Of a stretch of 64,000 nt of DNA, positions 52,281 to 61,247 are shown piece by piece. The stretch's first letter is position 1. Every line of letters starts with the position of its first letter. The notes beneath the pieces were generated by a model. That model was given only the letters and a program-made list of their open reading frames with translations, did no database searches and was not told where the DNA came from. This DNA is from an uncultured Rothia sp. Lineage in GTDB: Bacteria > Actinomycetota > Actinomycetes > Actinomycetales > Micrococcaceae. The position numbers were made by a program, and so were the translations under genes. The DNA is taken from positions 102,931 to 166,930 of the forward strand of contig NZ_CAKAPD010000004.1 in the NCBI RefSeq assembly GCF_916715725.1, read 5' to 3'.

Positions 52281-53498
52281 CTATTGTTCAACAATATTGA
52301 ACACTTTGAACTGTTTATAGTGGACCAGCGTGTAGATGAGGCAGAGTACAGCCGGGATACTGACGACAAGCGCAGCGTTGAAGGAGCCGAGATGGTCAAG
52401 CATCAGTGCTACCGCGCCCATGGAGTACAGCGTTCCTAATCCAAACACGGCACCGTCAAGGGAGCTGGCACGCCCCAGTAGCTCATTCGGTGTAATGCAG
52501 TCACGCAGATTGTTGGAGAAGATGAAAGCTGATGCCCATCCTACGTCCAGAATGAAGAGCAAGGCTCCGAGCACTACGGGGTTATTGCTGATGGTGACGA
52601 GCGGTATTCCGAGCAGGGATACGACATTGGCGACCAGCAGCATTCCTCGTGTGTTCTCGAAAGAGAGGAAACGATCGATGATGAGCGCCGCGACGATACC
52701 ACCGATACCGCTGCAGGCCATAATCATGCCTACCACTGAGGCTTCAAAAGTGAGCTCCTCATACAGGCGGTAAATAATGATGAGTGAATACGATGCCGTA
52801 GCTGCCGCCAAGAAAAACGTGTAGACAAGGATAAGTCTCTGCGGGGCGCCGGAGAACATGTATTGGATGCCGTCGAACATCCGGTGAATAAACCCATGTT
52901 GTGCGGTTTCGCGTTGCTCAGTTTTAGTTTCCATCTCTACGGAAGGCAACGTTGCGTATGAAATAGTTGCCGCCCCGAAAAGGAGCACCGGGACAATAAG
53001 ACCGACCGTTGCGCCCGCGACAAGAACAATAAATCCTGCTGTAGGGGGCGCAATGATTGCGGATATTCCCTCGCAAATTTCACGACGTGCGTTGTACGAA
53101 AGAAGGTTTTCTCGTCCGAGAAGCTGCGGAATATATCCTGCTTCTGAGGCAGCAGCCAGTTCAGAGAAGACACCACTCACAAATCCTAGTGCGGCGATGG
53201 TGAACCATGACAGCATATGCTGCTCAATCATCAACGCCAAGGTAAGGATGCTGAGGATGTTTACTGCCCCGGCAATCACGATCATAGGTTTTCGAGGCAG
53301 ACTATCAGATAGGGTTGCTAGTGGATATGCCAAGGCGATATTAGGGATTTGCATGGCTACTGCCATCACGCCAGCCAGCCCAATTTCGCCTGTACTAGCG
53401 AGAATCGCGATGGGTAGGGCGAAGGAATATATTCCTGTACCTACCAGAGAGCCGATAAGGGCTACGTAGATTCTCCAGGGTATTTTGTGTGTTGTCAT
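52281..53498 (-). CDS. MFS transporter, drug-exporter-like
   Basis: This is a polytopic transporter (405 residues) with about 12 predicted helices. PLATLSDSLPRKPMIVIAGAV (the loop 2-3 motif A region) and LIIDRFLSFENTRGMLL (its C-half equivalent) support MFS. GYIPQLLGRENLLSYNARREICEGISAIIAPPTAGFIV resembles the macrolide-efflux (Mef-like) group. Substrate is unknown. Codons look more A+T-rich than in fumC. It has GGAAGGAG 6 nt before its ATG. It sits alone between the two repeat copies, a layout suggesting acquisition. Confidence 0.85.
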   Translation of the reverse strand: MTTHKIPWRIYVALIGSLVGTGIYSFALPIAILASTGEIGLAGVMAVAMQIPNIALAYPLATLSDSLPRKPMIVIAGAVNILSILTLALMIEQHMLSWFTIAALGFVSGVFSELAAASEAGYIPQLLGRENLLSYNARREICEGISAIIAPPTAGFIVLVAGATVGLIVPVLLFGAATISYATLPSVEMETKTEQRETAQHGFIHRMFDGIQYMFSGAPQRLILVYTFFLAAATASYSLIIIYRLYEELTFEASVVGMIMACSGIGGIVAALIIDRFLSFENTRGMLLVANVVSLLGIPLVTISNNPVVLGALLFILDVGWASAFIFSNNLRDCITPNELLGRASSLDGAVFGLGTLYSMGAVALMLDHLGSFNAALVVSIPAVLCLIYTLVHYKQFKVFNIVEQ

Positions 53499-53967
53499 GC
53501 TTTACTCCTTCCAGGGCGCGTCAAAATAGCGACCAAGAATTGCGATGAACACAATGAGCCTAGTTCACAGAAAAATGGCATGCCTTAAAGATTTATAGGC
53601 AGAGTAAAAGGAAAGCGACCACGCTCACCAGAACATCACGTGAACGGATTTTTTCGGGTTACTGACTAATACGGGGCCGTCACTCCCAATGTAACCCGCG
53701 TCATATATAAAGCATCTCATGCGCACCACCCATAACTCGACACATAGGCACAACTTAAAGTAAAAAAGACAAAAACAAAATAAAGCCACGGCAAATTTTA
53801 GGCCTCCAGCCCCTCACTCCCACAGAAAAGCAGGAAGAACCACCCAATAACATGTAACAAACTGTTGTAAAAATGCTGGGAGGGGCGACTCGCCATGACG
53901 GCGGGTCGCCCCTCCTTCTGTATCTACACGCCTCATTCGGCGGCTTTTACGGAGTCTAGTAGCCGGT
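53499..53967. other. A+T-rich intergenic region upstream of the MFS gene
   Basis: A 469-bp gap with A-rich runs near 53760-53790 and the second hairpin repeat at its right end. It must hold the MFS promoter; no gene is supported. Confidence 0.45.
53878..53915. repeat. 38-bp direct repeat, copy 2
   Basis: Identical to 52195-52232 and able to form the same stem-loop. It faces the end of the Nudix gene, where it may act as its terminator. Confidence 0.9.
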
Positions 53968-54474
53968 CTAAAGTTCTTCCGGCGGCACCGATTCCAACCC
54001 AAAACGGCAGTGGCCGTCATAGTTTAGCGCCGCATCAATACGGTCCAGCATCCGCTCCGAAAGCAACGCACGCTCCGCCGGGTCAGACACATCCACCCAA
54101 CGCACCTGCGAAGACTCCTCGTCGTTCACCTTCGCCTCGCCAGAAACCCAGCGGCACAAGAACGTATGATCCAAGAACTGGCAGCGGTCACCATTACCGA
54201 ACTGCATCGGCGGGTCAGCCTTCACCTGCGCCAACTCCAGAACCTCAATCTGCACGTTCGCCTCCTCCTGCGCCTCACGCAGGCAGGTCAGTGCGGGGCT
54301 CTCCCCCGGGTCCACAATGCCCGTAATCGGGGTCCACGCCCCGTTATCGCTACGGCGCACCAGCAGCACCTTAGAATCCTGCTCACGGTACACTACAGCC
54401 GTCGCACCGGACAGCCACAGGTAATCCGAGCCGATCCGCTCACGCAGCTTACGGATATAGGGAGGAGTAGGCAT
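53968..54474 (-). CDS. Nudix hydrolase
   Basis: This 168-residue protein hydrolyses a nucleoside-diphosphate-linked substrate. The Nudix box GIVDPGESPALTCLREAQEE is followed by ANV; the usual Gly after EEx is Asn, while the metal-binding REAQEE is intact. ATAVVYREQDSKVLLVRRSDN is the preceding strand. It has GAAAGG 8 nt before its ATG. The substrate cannot be read from the sequence. Confidence 0.9.
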   Translation of the reverse strand: MPTPPYIRKLRERIGSDYLWLSGATAVVYREQDSKVLLVRRSDNGAWTPITGIVDPGESPALTCLREAQEEANVQIEVLELAQVKADPPMQFGNGDRCQFLDHTFLCRWVSGEAKVNDEESSQVRWVDVSDPAERALLSERMLDRIDAALNYDGHCRFGLESVPPEEL

Positions 54475-54617
54475 AACATCAACCTTTCAAAAGCCCCGGC
54501 AGTTCTGCCGAGAAATAGGTGCTAGAGAGCAGAGCAAACAGCCGCGAGCCGCACGGAGAATGAACCATACGAAGAACAAGCCCGCCACGTAGCCGGGCGG
54601 TCACCCCACTTCGGAAT

Positions 54618-55145
54618 CTACCACAGAGAATATACCGGAGCCGCCAACGCCACCAGCGCACCCAGAAGCATAAACGGACCGAAGGCAATGCGGGTGCTAC
54701 CGCGCACCTTCGTAAACAGAACCAGAGCCAAAGACACCAGACCACCGGCAAGGAACGTCACCAGCGACGCCCACCCCAGGTTCGCCCAGGACAGGTACCC
54801 GAGCACGCCGCCCAGAATACTGGCAAGCTTCACATCCCCGCGGCCCAGCGCCCCGAACGACAGAATACGCAGAAGCCCGTAGCAGAACCACAGCACCAGA
54901 CCGGCACCCATCACACGCCAAATATCGGCGGGGCGACCGGCAAAAAGCAAAGACACCGGCAACGCCGTATAGGTGGCAATAGCCAAAGGAATCAGGATGC
55001 GGTGCGGCAGACGGTGCTCCCGCACGTCAATACGCCACAGCCGCAGGGCGCACCACAGAAAATACAGCAGGTAGCTGCCGAGCACCAGAGCGGCAATAAC
55101 GGAGGCGCCGCCTGCGTTGTAGAGGCGGGAAAGCTCAGCGAGCAT
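54618..55145 (-). CDS. A24-family prepilin peptidase-like protein
   Basis: This membrane protein (175 residues) resembles type IV prepilin peptidases of the short (TadV/CpaA) kind. The first catalytic Asp is in WRIDVREHRLPHRIL and the second in GALGRGDVKLASILGG (GxGD). Hydrophobic helices surround both, and the end has AFGPFMLLGALVAL. There is no N-terminal methylase domain. No pilin or assembly gene is in the window. Start signals are weak (GGA 6 nt upstream). Confidence 0.85.
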   Translation of the reverse strand: MLAELSRLYNAGGASVIAALVLGSYLLYFLWCALRLWRIDVREHRLPHRILIPLAIATYTALPVSLLFAGRPADIWRVMGAGLVLWFCYGLLRILSFGALGRGDVKLASILGGVLGYLSWANLGWASLVTFLAGGLVSLALVLFTKVRGSTRIAFGPFMLLGALVALAAPVYSLW

Positions 55146-55235
55146 AGAACGTCCATTCTGTATTGCTGGAGGCTGTACTACCGGTAACTACTAGCCAGCG
55201 GCACCAGAGTACATAGATGCTAGAGCATCTAAGTT

Positions 55236-56045
55236 CTAGGAACCGAAGCGGCGGGAACGGTTCGCGTAATCCCGCAGGGCACGCAAAAAATCAACGCGCG
55301 TGAAATCCGGCCACAGGGCACGGCAAAAATAAAACTCAGAATACGCACTCTGCCAGGTCATGAAACCGGACAGGCGCTGCTCGCCCGAAGTGCGAATCAG
55401 CAGGTCCGGGTCGGGCATATCGGCGGTGTACAGGTGCGAAGAAATATCCTCCACGCTCAGCTGTTCAGCAAGCGATTCCAAGGAGGCACCCTCAGCGGCG
55501 GCCTCACGCAGAACCGAACGGACCGCGTCCACAATCTCCTGGCGACCGCCGTAGCCGACCGCAATGTTCACGCGAACGCCGGGCAGGTGCGCCGTCTGCT
55601 CAATCGCCCAGTCCAGGCGCTCGTGCAGCTGGCGAGGAATCAGGTCAATGTTGCCGATGGCGCGCACCGGGCCGCAGGCGGAATCCACCAGACGCACCAG
55701 GAACGCATCAATCACAGCGATCAGACCGGTCAGTTCCTTCTCGGGGCGCTTCAGGTTCTCAGTGGAGAGCATGTACAGGCTCACCTGCGGAATCGACAGC
55801 TCAGTACACCACGCCAGAAAATCAATAATTCGCTCCGCACCGGCGGCGTGGCCCTCACGGGTGCTCAAGCCGCGCTGAGCCGCCCAGCGGCGGTTACCGT
55901 CCACCAGTACTCCAATATGTGCCGGCAGGGATTCGGGGCTCAGCGAGCGCGCCAGAGCCTGCTCATAGACGGTAGGCTCAGTGACAGTGCCGGGGTTGCT
56001 GGCGTGGCCGTGCACAGTAATCACGGGCAGGGCGTTGGCGCTCAT
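55236..56045 (-). CDS. uppS: Cis-prenyl diphosphate synthase (UppS family)
   Basis: It condenses isopentenyl units to a Z-polyprenyl diphosphate, used for undecaprenyl/decaprenyl carriers. HIGVLVDGNRRWAAQRGL (catalytic DGNxRW), YMLSTENLKRPEKEL and IRTSGEQRLSGFMTWQSAYSEFYF are the family motifs. DGNRRWA rather than DGNGRWA, and position near mca and greA, resemble mycobacterial Rv1086, a short-chain synthase, so the product may be a short Z-prenyl diphosphate. 269 residues. ATG has GAGG 8 nt upstream. Confidence 0.93.
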   Translation of the reverse strand: MSANALPVITVHGHASNPGTVTEPTVYEQALARSLSPESLPAHIGVLVDGNRRWAAQRGLSTREGHAAGAERIIDFLAWCTELSIPQVSLYMLSTENLKRPEKELTGLIAVIDAFLVRLVDSACGPVRAIGNIDLIPRQLHERLDWAIEQTAHLPGVRVNIAVGYGGRQEIVDAVRSVLREAAAEGASLESLAEQLSVEDISSHLYTADMPDPDLLIRTSGEQRLSGFMTWQSAYSEFYFCRALWPDFTRVDFLRALRDYANRSRRFGS

Positions 56046-56251
56046 AGCTCATACCTCATTCGGCTGTCGTGGCAGATAATTCAGCGGGCTCATCACGAAA
56101 GAGCCCGAGCTCTTATTCTACGCCGCCGCGCCGTACCTTCGCGGCAATCGGCATCACGGATGGGCTGAGAATCGGCTCAAAATTTGTGGCGGCTGGTAGC
56201 GGCAGGCGAGGTTGCATACAGGGGCTGCACACATCGCGTGCCTAAGAATGG

Positions 56252-56297
56252 ATGATGCCCTTCACCCACGACTCATATCGTGGGTGAAGGGCATCAT
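56252..56297 (-). terminator. Terminator of mca
   Basis: A perfect 19-bp stem (ATGATGCCCTTCACCCACG and complement) with an 8-nt loop lies about 30 bp beyond the mca stop. Confidence 0.85.
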
Positions 56298-56325
56298 TGT
56301 AACGCGCGGGGCGATGCACCCCAGC

Positions 56326-57297
56326 CTAGATAACGTAGTAGTCGCTCAGGCCCTCGTCCAGGCTAGATTCGGGCAGCTGAACCTCAGTATGCGAGGCGGC
56401 CAGCGTGTAGTCCTCCCAGGGCCAAATGTCCTTCAGCTGTTCACTGGGAACGGCGAAGAACACGCCGTTCGGGTCCACCTGCGAGGCGTGCGCGCGCAAA
56501 GCCTGATCGCGCTGCTCAAAGTGATCGGTCACCAGGATGCGGGTCGTAGTTTCGTGGCGAGGTGCCTCCCCCGAGGAGGCGCGGTGCGCGAGGTTCTCAA
56601 TCCAGCCGCTCAGCAGGCTCTCACCGTGCGTATCGAGCAGATGCTCGTGCAGGGCTAGGGTGCGTTCGGGGTTGAATGCGCGGTCGTAGTAGAGCTTCAG
56701 CGGGGTCCAGGGATCGCCCTCACCCACGTAGGCTTCCGGGTCGCCTGCCTTCTCGAATGCTTCCACGGCAACCTTGTGAGTCATGATGTGGTCGGGGTGC
56801 GGGTAGCCGCCAATCTCGTCATAGGTGATGATGATGTGCGGGCGGTACTCACGCACCAGACGCACGAGCGGCGCGGCGGCACGGTCCAGGGGTATGGTGC
56901 CAAAGCTACCGAAGGGAAGCGGCGGCATGGGGTCGCCCTCGGGCAGACCAGAGTCGAAGAAGCCAATCCAGCGGTGTTCAATACCCATAATCTCGCGGGC
57001 AGCCGCCATCTCAGCGCGGCGCAGACCCGGCAGGTCACGGTGCGCACGCGGGCTCTTATCGATCTCCTCATTCAGGATGTCACCGCGCTCGCCGCCGGTC
57101 ATCGTCGCCACCATGAAGCGGGCGCCACGAGCAATATACGCCGAGGCGGTACCGGCACCCTTGGAGGACTCGTCATCCGGGTGGGCGTGCACCGCGAGGA
57201 TGCGCAGACCGGTGTAGTCCTCCTCCAGCGGTTTGAGGGAGTCCACGGGAGGGTGAGTCGGCAGGTTTGCCTTCAGCTGTTCAATGGCTTCGCTCAC
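56326..57297 (-). CDS. mca: Mycothiol S-conjugate amidase
   Basis: It cleaves mycothiol conjugates of toxins to a mercapturic acid for export, a detoxification step special to actinobacteria. ILAVHAHPDDESSKGAGT gives the zinc-binding HxDDE, and IITYDEIGGYPHPDHIMTHKV the second ligand set. GTG 57297 with AAAGGAG 6 nt upstream is chosen over a much longer in-frame start at 57573 that has no site. 323 residues, close to the family length. MshB is a paralogue, but this length and context fit Mca. Confidence 0.95.
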   Translation of the reverse strand: MSEAIEQLKANLPTHPPVDSLKPLEEDYTGLRILAVHAHPDDESSKGAGTASAYIARGARFMVATMTGGERGDILNEEIDKSPRAHRDLPGLRRAEMAAAREIMGIEHRWIGFFDSGLPEGDPMPPLPFGSFGTIPLDRAAAPLVRLVREYRPHIIITYDEIGGYPHPDHIMTHKVAVEAFEKAGDPEAYVGEGDPWTPLKLYYDRAFNPERTLALHEHLLDTHGESLLSGWIENLAHRASSGEAPRHETTTRILVTDHFEQRDQALRAHASQVDPNGVFFAVPSEQLKDIWPWEDYTLAASHTEVQLPESSLDEGLSDYYVI

Positions 57298-57715
57298 GGT
57301 GGTCTCCTTTAGGTGATGCGCCAGGGGTCGATGATGTGTCTGTGACTCGCGAATACGAGCGCTACACGGCAGAAATTTTACGGTTGTAGCTTCTCGTATG
57401 ATACCCAAGGATAGCGCCGGTGCACTAGCGCAGATGACGCCGTGTGACGTCGTGAAACGTTCCGTCATATCAGCAGATTCACGGGCATGAAACAGGCTGA
57501 TGCTGGCGGAGTGTTCAGCTACCGGCGTGCGTACCGACGAAGATGCGTTCAGAGGGGAAGATACGACCGGCATAACAGCCGAAAATCCTCCGGTGCTCTA
57601 GAATAGGTCTGTTGATTCATTCCGTTACCGGCACCGCCGCGCATTGAACGCGGCACGCGGTAGCGGGTTTATTCGTTTCGCACCGGCAGAGCCGGCGCAT
57701 AAGCAAAGGACACGC
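57298..57715. other. Divergent intergenic region mca-greA
   Basis: A 418-bp gap. TAGAAT at 57599-57604 is a candidate greA -10, giving a leader of about 105 nt with a small CCGGC/GCCGG hairpin. No gene is supported. Confidence 0.4.
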
Positions 57716-58213
57716 ATGGCTGAAAACACCGGTGCATGGCTCACTCAGGACGCCTTCGACCGCCTCACCCAGGAGCTGGAGCACCTCTCCGGCCCGTACC
57801 GCCAGGAAATCGTTGACCGCATCGCGCAGGCACGCGATGAGGGTGACCTCCGCGAGAACGGCGGCTACCACGCAGCACGCGATGAGCAGGCTAAGAACGA
57901 GGCGCGTATCAAGCAGCTCAAGCACCTGCTCGAAACCGCACAGATTGGTGAGGCGCCCGTTGATGACGGCGTGGTAAGCCACGGCATGGTCATCGAAGCT
58001 GAGGTTGCAGGCCGCACCCTGAAGTTCCTGCTCGGCTCCCGCGAAATTGAGGACACCCTCCCTGCCGGCACCGACCTGAAGGTCTTCTCCGAGAAGTCTC
58101 CCCTCGGCGCAGCAATTATGGGTGCTAAGCAGGGCGACGAGGTTTCCTACACCGCTCCGAACGGTAAGGAACTGAGCGCCAAGATTGTCTCCGTGACCCC
58201 TTACCAGGGCTAA
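57716..58213 (+). CDS. greA: Transcription elongation factor GreA
   Basis: It rescues backtracked RNA polymerase by stimulating transcript cleavage. The N-terminal coiled coil includes ELEHLSGPYRQEIVDRIAQARDEGDLRENGGYHAARDEQ, with the acidic tip D-x-x-E. The C-terminal half has VVSHGMVIEAEVAGRTLKFLLGSRE and SYTAPNGKELSAKIVSV, the GreA/B FKBP-like domain. 165 residues. AAAGGA is 5 nt before the ATG. It is divergent from mca, as in mycobacteria. Confidence 0.97.
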   Translation: MAENTGAWLTQDAFDRLTQELEHLSGPYRQEIVDRIAQARDEGDLRENGGYHAARDEQAKNEARIKQLKHLLETAQIGEAPVDDGVVSHGMVIEAEVAGRTLKFLLGSREIEDTLPAGTDLKVFSEKSPLGAAIMGAKQGDEVSYTAPNGKELSAKIVSVTPYQG

Positions 58214-58261
58214 GAGACTAGCTAAGAAGCTAGGACTGCGAGACAGCACTAGATTTAAAAC

Positions 58262-58312
58262 AAACAGTGCGGGGTGCTGACTATAACGGTCAGCACCCCG
58301 CACTGTTTTTTG
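58262..58312. terminator. Terminator of greA, bidirectional
   Basis: A 20-bp perfect stem (AAACAGTGCGGGGTGCTGAC and complement) with a 7-nt loop ends in TTTTTT. Confidence 0.92.
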
Positions 58313-58383
58313 TCTATTCTTGCGTTCTGCCGATAAAGCTCAGACGCACCTATTACAGCTCGTCGGCTAATAAATATATCGGC

Positions 58384-59637
58384 TTAGTAAACGATGATGG
58401 GCTTGAAACCCTCATCCTCCAGGGCAGAAATAACCTGGCGGCAGTGCTCCACACCCTTGGTCTCCATGTCGATGGTAATCGACACGTCGCCCATGGAGAG
58501 CGAGCCACCCACGCGGGTGTGGTCCACGCCGGTCACGTTCGCGTCGTTCTCAGAGATGATGCGGGAGATGGTCGCCAGCTCACCCGGGCGGTCAGAAAGC
58601 ATCATCTTCACGGTCATGTAGCGGCCAGCCGCAGACAGACCGCGCTGAATCACCTTCAGCATCAGCATCGGGTCAATATTACCGCCGGAGAGCACACACA
58701 CGACCGTACCCAGGTCGCCGTACTCTTCCTTCAGCTTGCCGTTCATCAGCGCCGCCACGGGCACCGAACCGGCAGGCTCCACCACAAGCTTGTTACGTTC
58801 CATCAGGAAGATCAGAGCGCGAGCAATATCGTCTTCGCTCACGGTCGCCACATCGTCCACCAGCTCCTTGATGATGGAGAAAGGCATCTGGCCGGGGCGG
58901 CCCACCGCAATACCGTCAGCGATGGTGGAAACCTTCTTCAGCGGCACCAGAGCATCCGCTGCCAGCGACAGCGGGTACGCTGCCGCGTGTTCCGCCTGAA
59001 CACCAATAATCTTGATCTTCTTGCCGAGCTTCTGCTCCTTCGCGCGGATAGCAGCGGACAGACCAGCCAGCAGACCGCCGCCGCCGACGCCCACAATGAC
59101 GGTGTCAACGTCCGGAACCTGCTCCAGAATCTCCAGACCGATCGTGCCCTGACCGGCAATAATGTCTTCATTGTCGAAGGGGTGCACGAACACCGCGCCG
59201 GTCTCATCGGCGTAGCGCTTTGCCTCCGCGAGAGCCTCATCCACGGTCACGCCGTGCAACTCAACCTCAGCACCGTGATCACGGGTCGCGGTAATCTTCG
59301 GCAGCGCCGCACCCAGCGGCATGTAAATACGGGCTTTAATGCCCAGACGGTCAGCCGCCAGAGCCACACCCTGCGCATGGTTACCCGCGCTCGCCGCCAC
59401 AACGCCGCGCTTCTTCTCCTCCTCGGAGAGCTTCGCCATGCGCACGTACGCACCGCGCACCTTGAAGGAACCGGCACGCTGTAAGTTCTCGCACTTAAAG
59501 AAAACCTCTGAACCGAGGCGCTGGCTCAGCGCACGCGAATGGGCGACGGGGGTGCGTTCAATAACGCCTTCGAGCAGCTCTGCGGCACGTTCAATGTCGG
59601 TGAGGGTCACGGGCAGGGAGTCGAGATCTACGCTCAC
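58384..59637 (-). CDS. ilvA: Threonine ammonia-lyase with C-terminal ACT domain
   Basis: It deaminates threonine to 2-oxobutyrate for isoleucine synthesis, with PLP bound to the Lys in NLQRAGSFKVRGAYVRM (~60). VVAASAGNHAQGVALAAD and VGVGGGGLLAGLSAAI are the PLP phosphate-binding segments. The C-terminal ~75 residues (TVKMMLSDRPGELATISRII) are an ACT domain, often feedback-regulated. GTG 59637 is chosen by homology; the RBS (GGA) is weak. 417 residues, the short single-ACT type. Confidence 0.94.
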   Translation of the reverse strand: MSVDLDSLPVTLTDIERAAELLEGVIERTPVAHSRALSQRLGSEVFFKCENLQRAGSFKVRGAYVRMAKLSEEEKKRGVVAASAGNHAQGVALAADRLGIKARIYMPLGAALPKITATRDHGAEVELHGVTVDEALAEAKRYADETGAVFVHPFDNEDIIAGQGTIGLEILEQVPDVDTVIVGVGGGGLLAGLSAAIRAKEQKLGKKIKIIGVQAEHAAAYPLSLAADALVPLKKVSTIADGIAVGRPGQMPFSIIKELVDDVATVSEDDIARALIFLMERNKLVVEPAGSVPVAALMNGKLKEEYGDLGTVVCVLSGGNIDPMLMLKVIQRGLSAAGRYMTVKMMLSDRPGELATISRIISENDANVTGVDHTRVGGSLSMGDVSITIDMETKGVEHCRQVISALEDEGFKPIIVY

Positions 59638-59847
59638 GAGGTTTCCATTCTGATGGTACGTATTCTGGCGGCACCTAGCCCCGCACGCTGAAAGACGCGC
59701 GGTGGCACAGTGCACACTCCATTCTAGAGGATGCACAGGCATAAAGCAGGGGCTGCCCCTACACTCTCAACAGATAGTGCAGAAACAGCCCCTACTCTAG
59801 GTGATGTGCGAGCGTCTAGCCCGCGGTTAGTCACATTGACTTGAGTT

Positions 59848-61074
59848 CTAAGCCTTCTCAGATTCCTTAGATTCTTCAGAGCTTTCGGAAGTCTTAGCTT
59901 CCTTCGCCTTTTCAGACTCTTCAGCCTTCTTACGGCGCTCCAACTCATGCGGGAAGAGGAACTCCTCCTCACGAGGCGCCTCCTTCTCCCAGTCACGGTT
60001 CGCCAGGTAACGCACCACCGAGTTGACCACAGCCAGAGTCGGCACGGCGAACAGAGCACCCACCGCACCAAAAATCATGGAGCCACCAGCCACCGAGAAA
60101 ATAACCGCCAGCGGGTGCAGGGAGACAGCCTTACCCATAATGAGCGGCTGCAGAATGTGGGATTCAAGCTGCTGAACCAGCAGAACAATACCGAGCATAA
60201 TCAGCGCCTGCACCGGCCCCAGAGCAACCAGCGCCAGCAGCACAGCCACAGCACCGGAAATGAGGGCACCAATCACCGGAACGAAGGAACCGAGGAAGAC
60301 CAACACACCCAGCGGGATAGCCAGCGGAACACCCAGAATTGCGGCACCAATACCGATGCCGATAGCGTCAATAGCCGCCACCAGAATCTGAACGCGCACG
60401 TACGCACCCAGGGACTTCCAGCCCGCGCGACCCGCGCCGTTGACTGCGGCACGCGCATCCTTCGGGAAGAGGCGGGTGACGAACAGCCAGATACGCTCGC
60501 CCTCCATCAGGAAGAAGACCAGGGTGAACAGAGTCAGCAGGGTGCCGGTCGCAACCTCAGCCGCAGTCGAACCCACCTGAGACACACCGTGCAGCACGGA
60601 GCTGGGGTTATTGCTGACGGCACTTTCTGCTTGATCCAGCAACTGATTCAGCTGATCGGCACCAAACTCATAGCCGAGCCCTTTCAGCCAACCAACCAGC
60701 TGTTGGTAACCCTGCACCGCCTTATCCGCCATGGACACAAAACCACGCAGAATCTGCTGACCGGTCAGCGAAATAATACCGGCGAGCACCAGAATCATAC
60801 CGATTTCGGCAATAGCCGCCGCGCCACCGGCACGAACACCCTTCTTACGCAGAAGCATCACAGCGGGGCTCAGCAGAGCCGCCAGAAGCAAAGCCACCAG
60901 AAGAGAAATAACCAGCAGGGAGACGTGCCCCAGACCCTTCCAAAGGATCCAGCCGGCACCGGCAATCATAATGATGCGCCACGCCCAAGCACCGGCAACT
61001 TCCATGGCAAAAGGAACCCGGTAGCCGCGCTCCTCCTCGGCTACATGTTCTTCTGCAACAGGTGTAATTTTCAC
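59848..61074 (-). CDS. AI-2E family transporter (TqsA/YdiK type)
   Basis: This 408-residue membrane protein matches the AI-2E family, permease-like proteins with about eight helices. WRIIMIAGAGWILWKGLGHVSLLVISLLVALLLAALLSPAV and later VPLAIPLGVLVFLGSFVPVIGALISGAVAVLLALVALG (the typical P-x-x-G segment) are its key stretches, with the tail AVNSVVRYLANRDWE. The last ~50 residues are a Glu/Lys/Ser-rich repeat tail. GTG start with GGAG 5 nt upstream. The name does not prove autoinducer transport. Confidence 0.88.
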   Translation of the reverse strand: MKITPVAEEHVAEEERGYRVPFAMEVAGAWAWRIIMIAGAGWILWKGLGHVSLLVISLLVALLLAALLSPAVMLLRKKGVRAGGAAAIAEIGMILVLAGIISLTGQQILRGFVSMADKAVQGYQQLVGWLKGLGYEFGADQLNQLLDQAESAVSNNPSSVLHGVSQVGSTAAEVATGTLLTLFTLVFFLMEGERIWLFVTRLFPKDARAAVNGAGRAGWKSLGAYVRVQILVAAIDAIGIGIGAAILGVPLAIPLGVLVFLGSFVPVIGALISGAVAVLLALVALGPVQALIMLGIVLLVQQLESHILQPLIMGKAVSLHPLAVIFSVAGGSMIFGAVGALFAVPTLAVVNSVVRYLANRDWEKEAPREEEFLFPHELERRKKAEESEKAKEAKTSESSEESKESEKA

Positions 61075-61205
61075 GGTGTCTCCAAATCGTTATCGGTGTC
61101 GCACTCGTGCGGGGTAGCTTCAGCTACCCCATCGGAGGCGGTGTGTGGTGTTGTTATTGTGTGCTCTCCCCCGCGCCTCGATACAGCAGGGAAGTAAAGC
61201 GGCAA

Positions 61206-61236
61206 AGGCGGCGGCACCATCACGGTACCGCCGCCT
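61206..61236 (-). terminator. Terminator of the Bax1-I gene
   Basis: On the minus strand AGGCGGCGGTACC pairs with GGTGCCGCCGCCT with one G-U pair, 11 bp past the stop and followed by TTTGCCG. Confidence 0.75.
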
Positions 61237-61247
61237 CAAAGTGAGCT

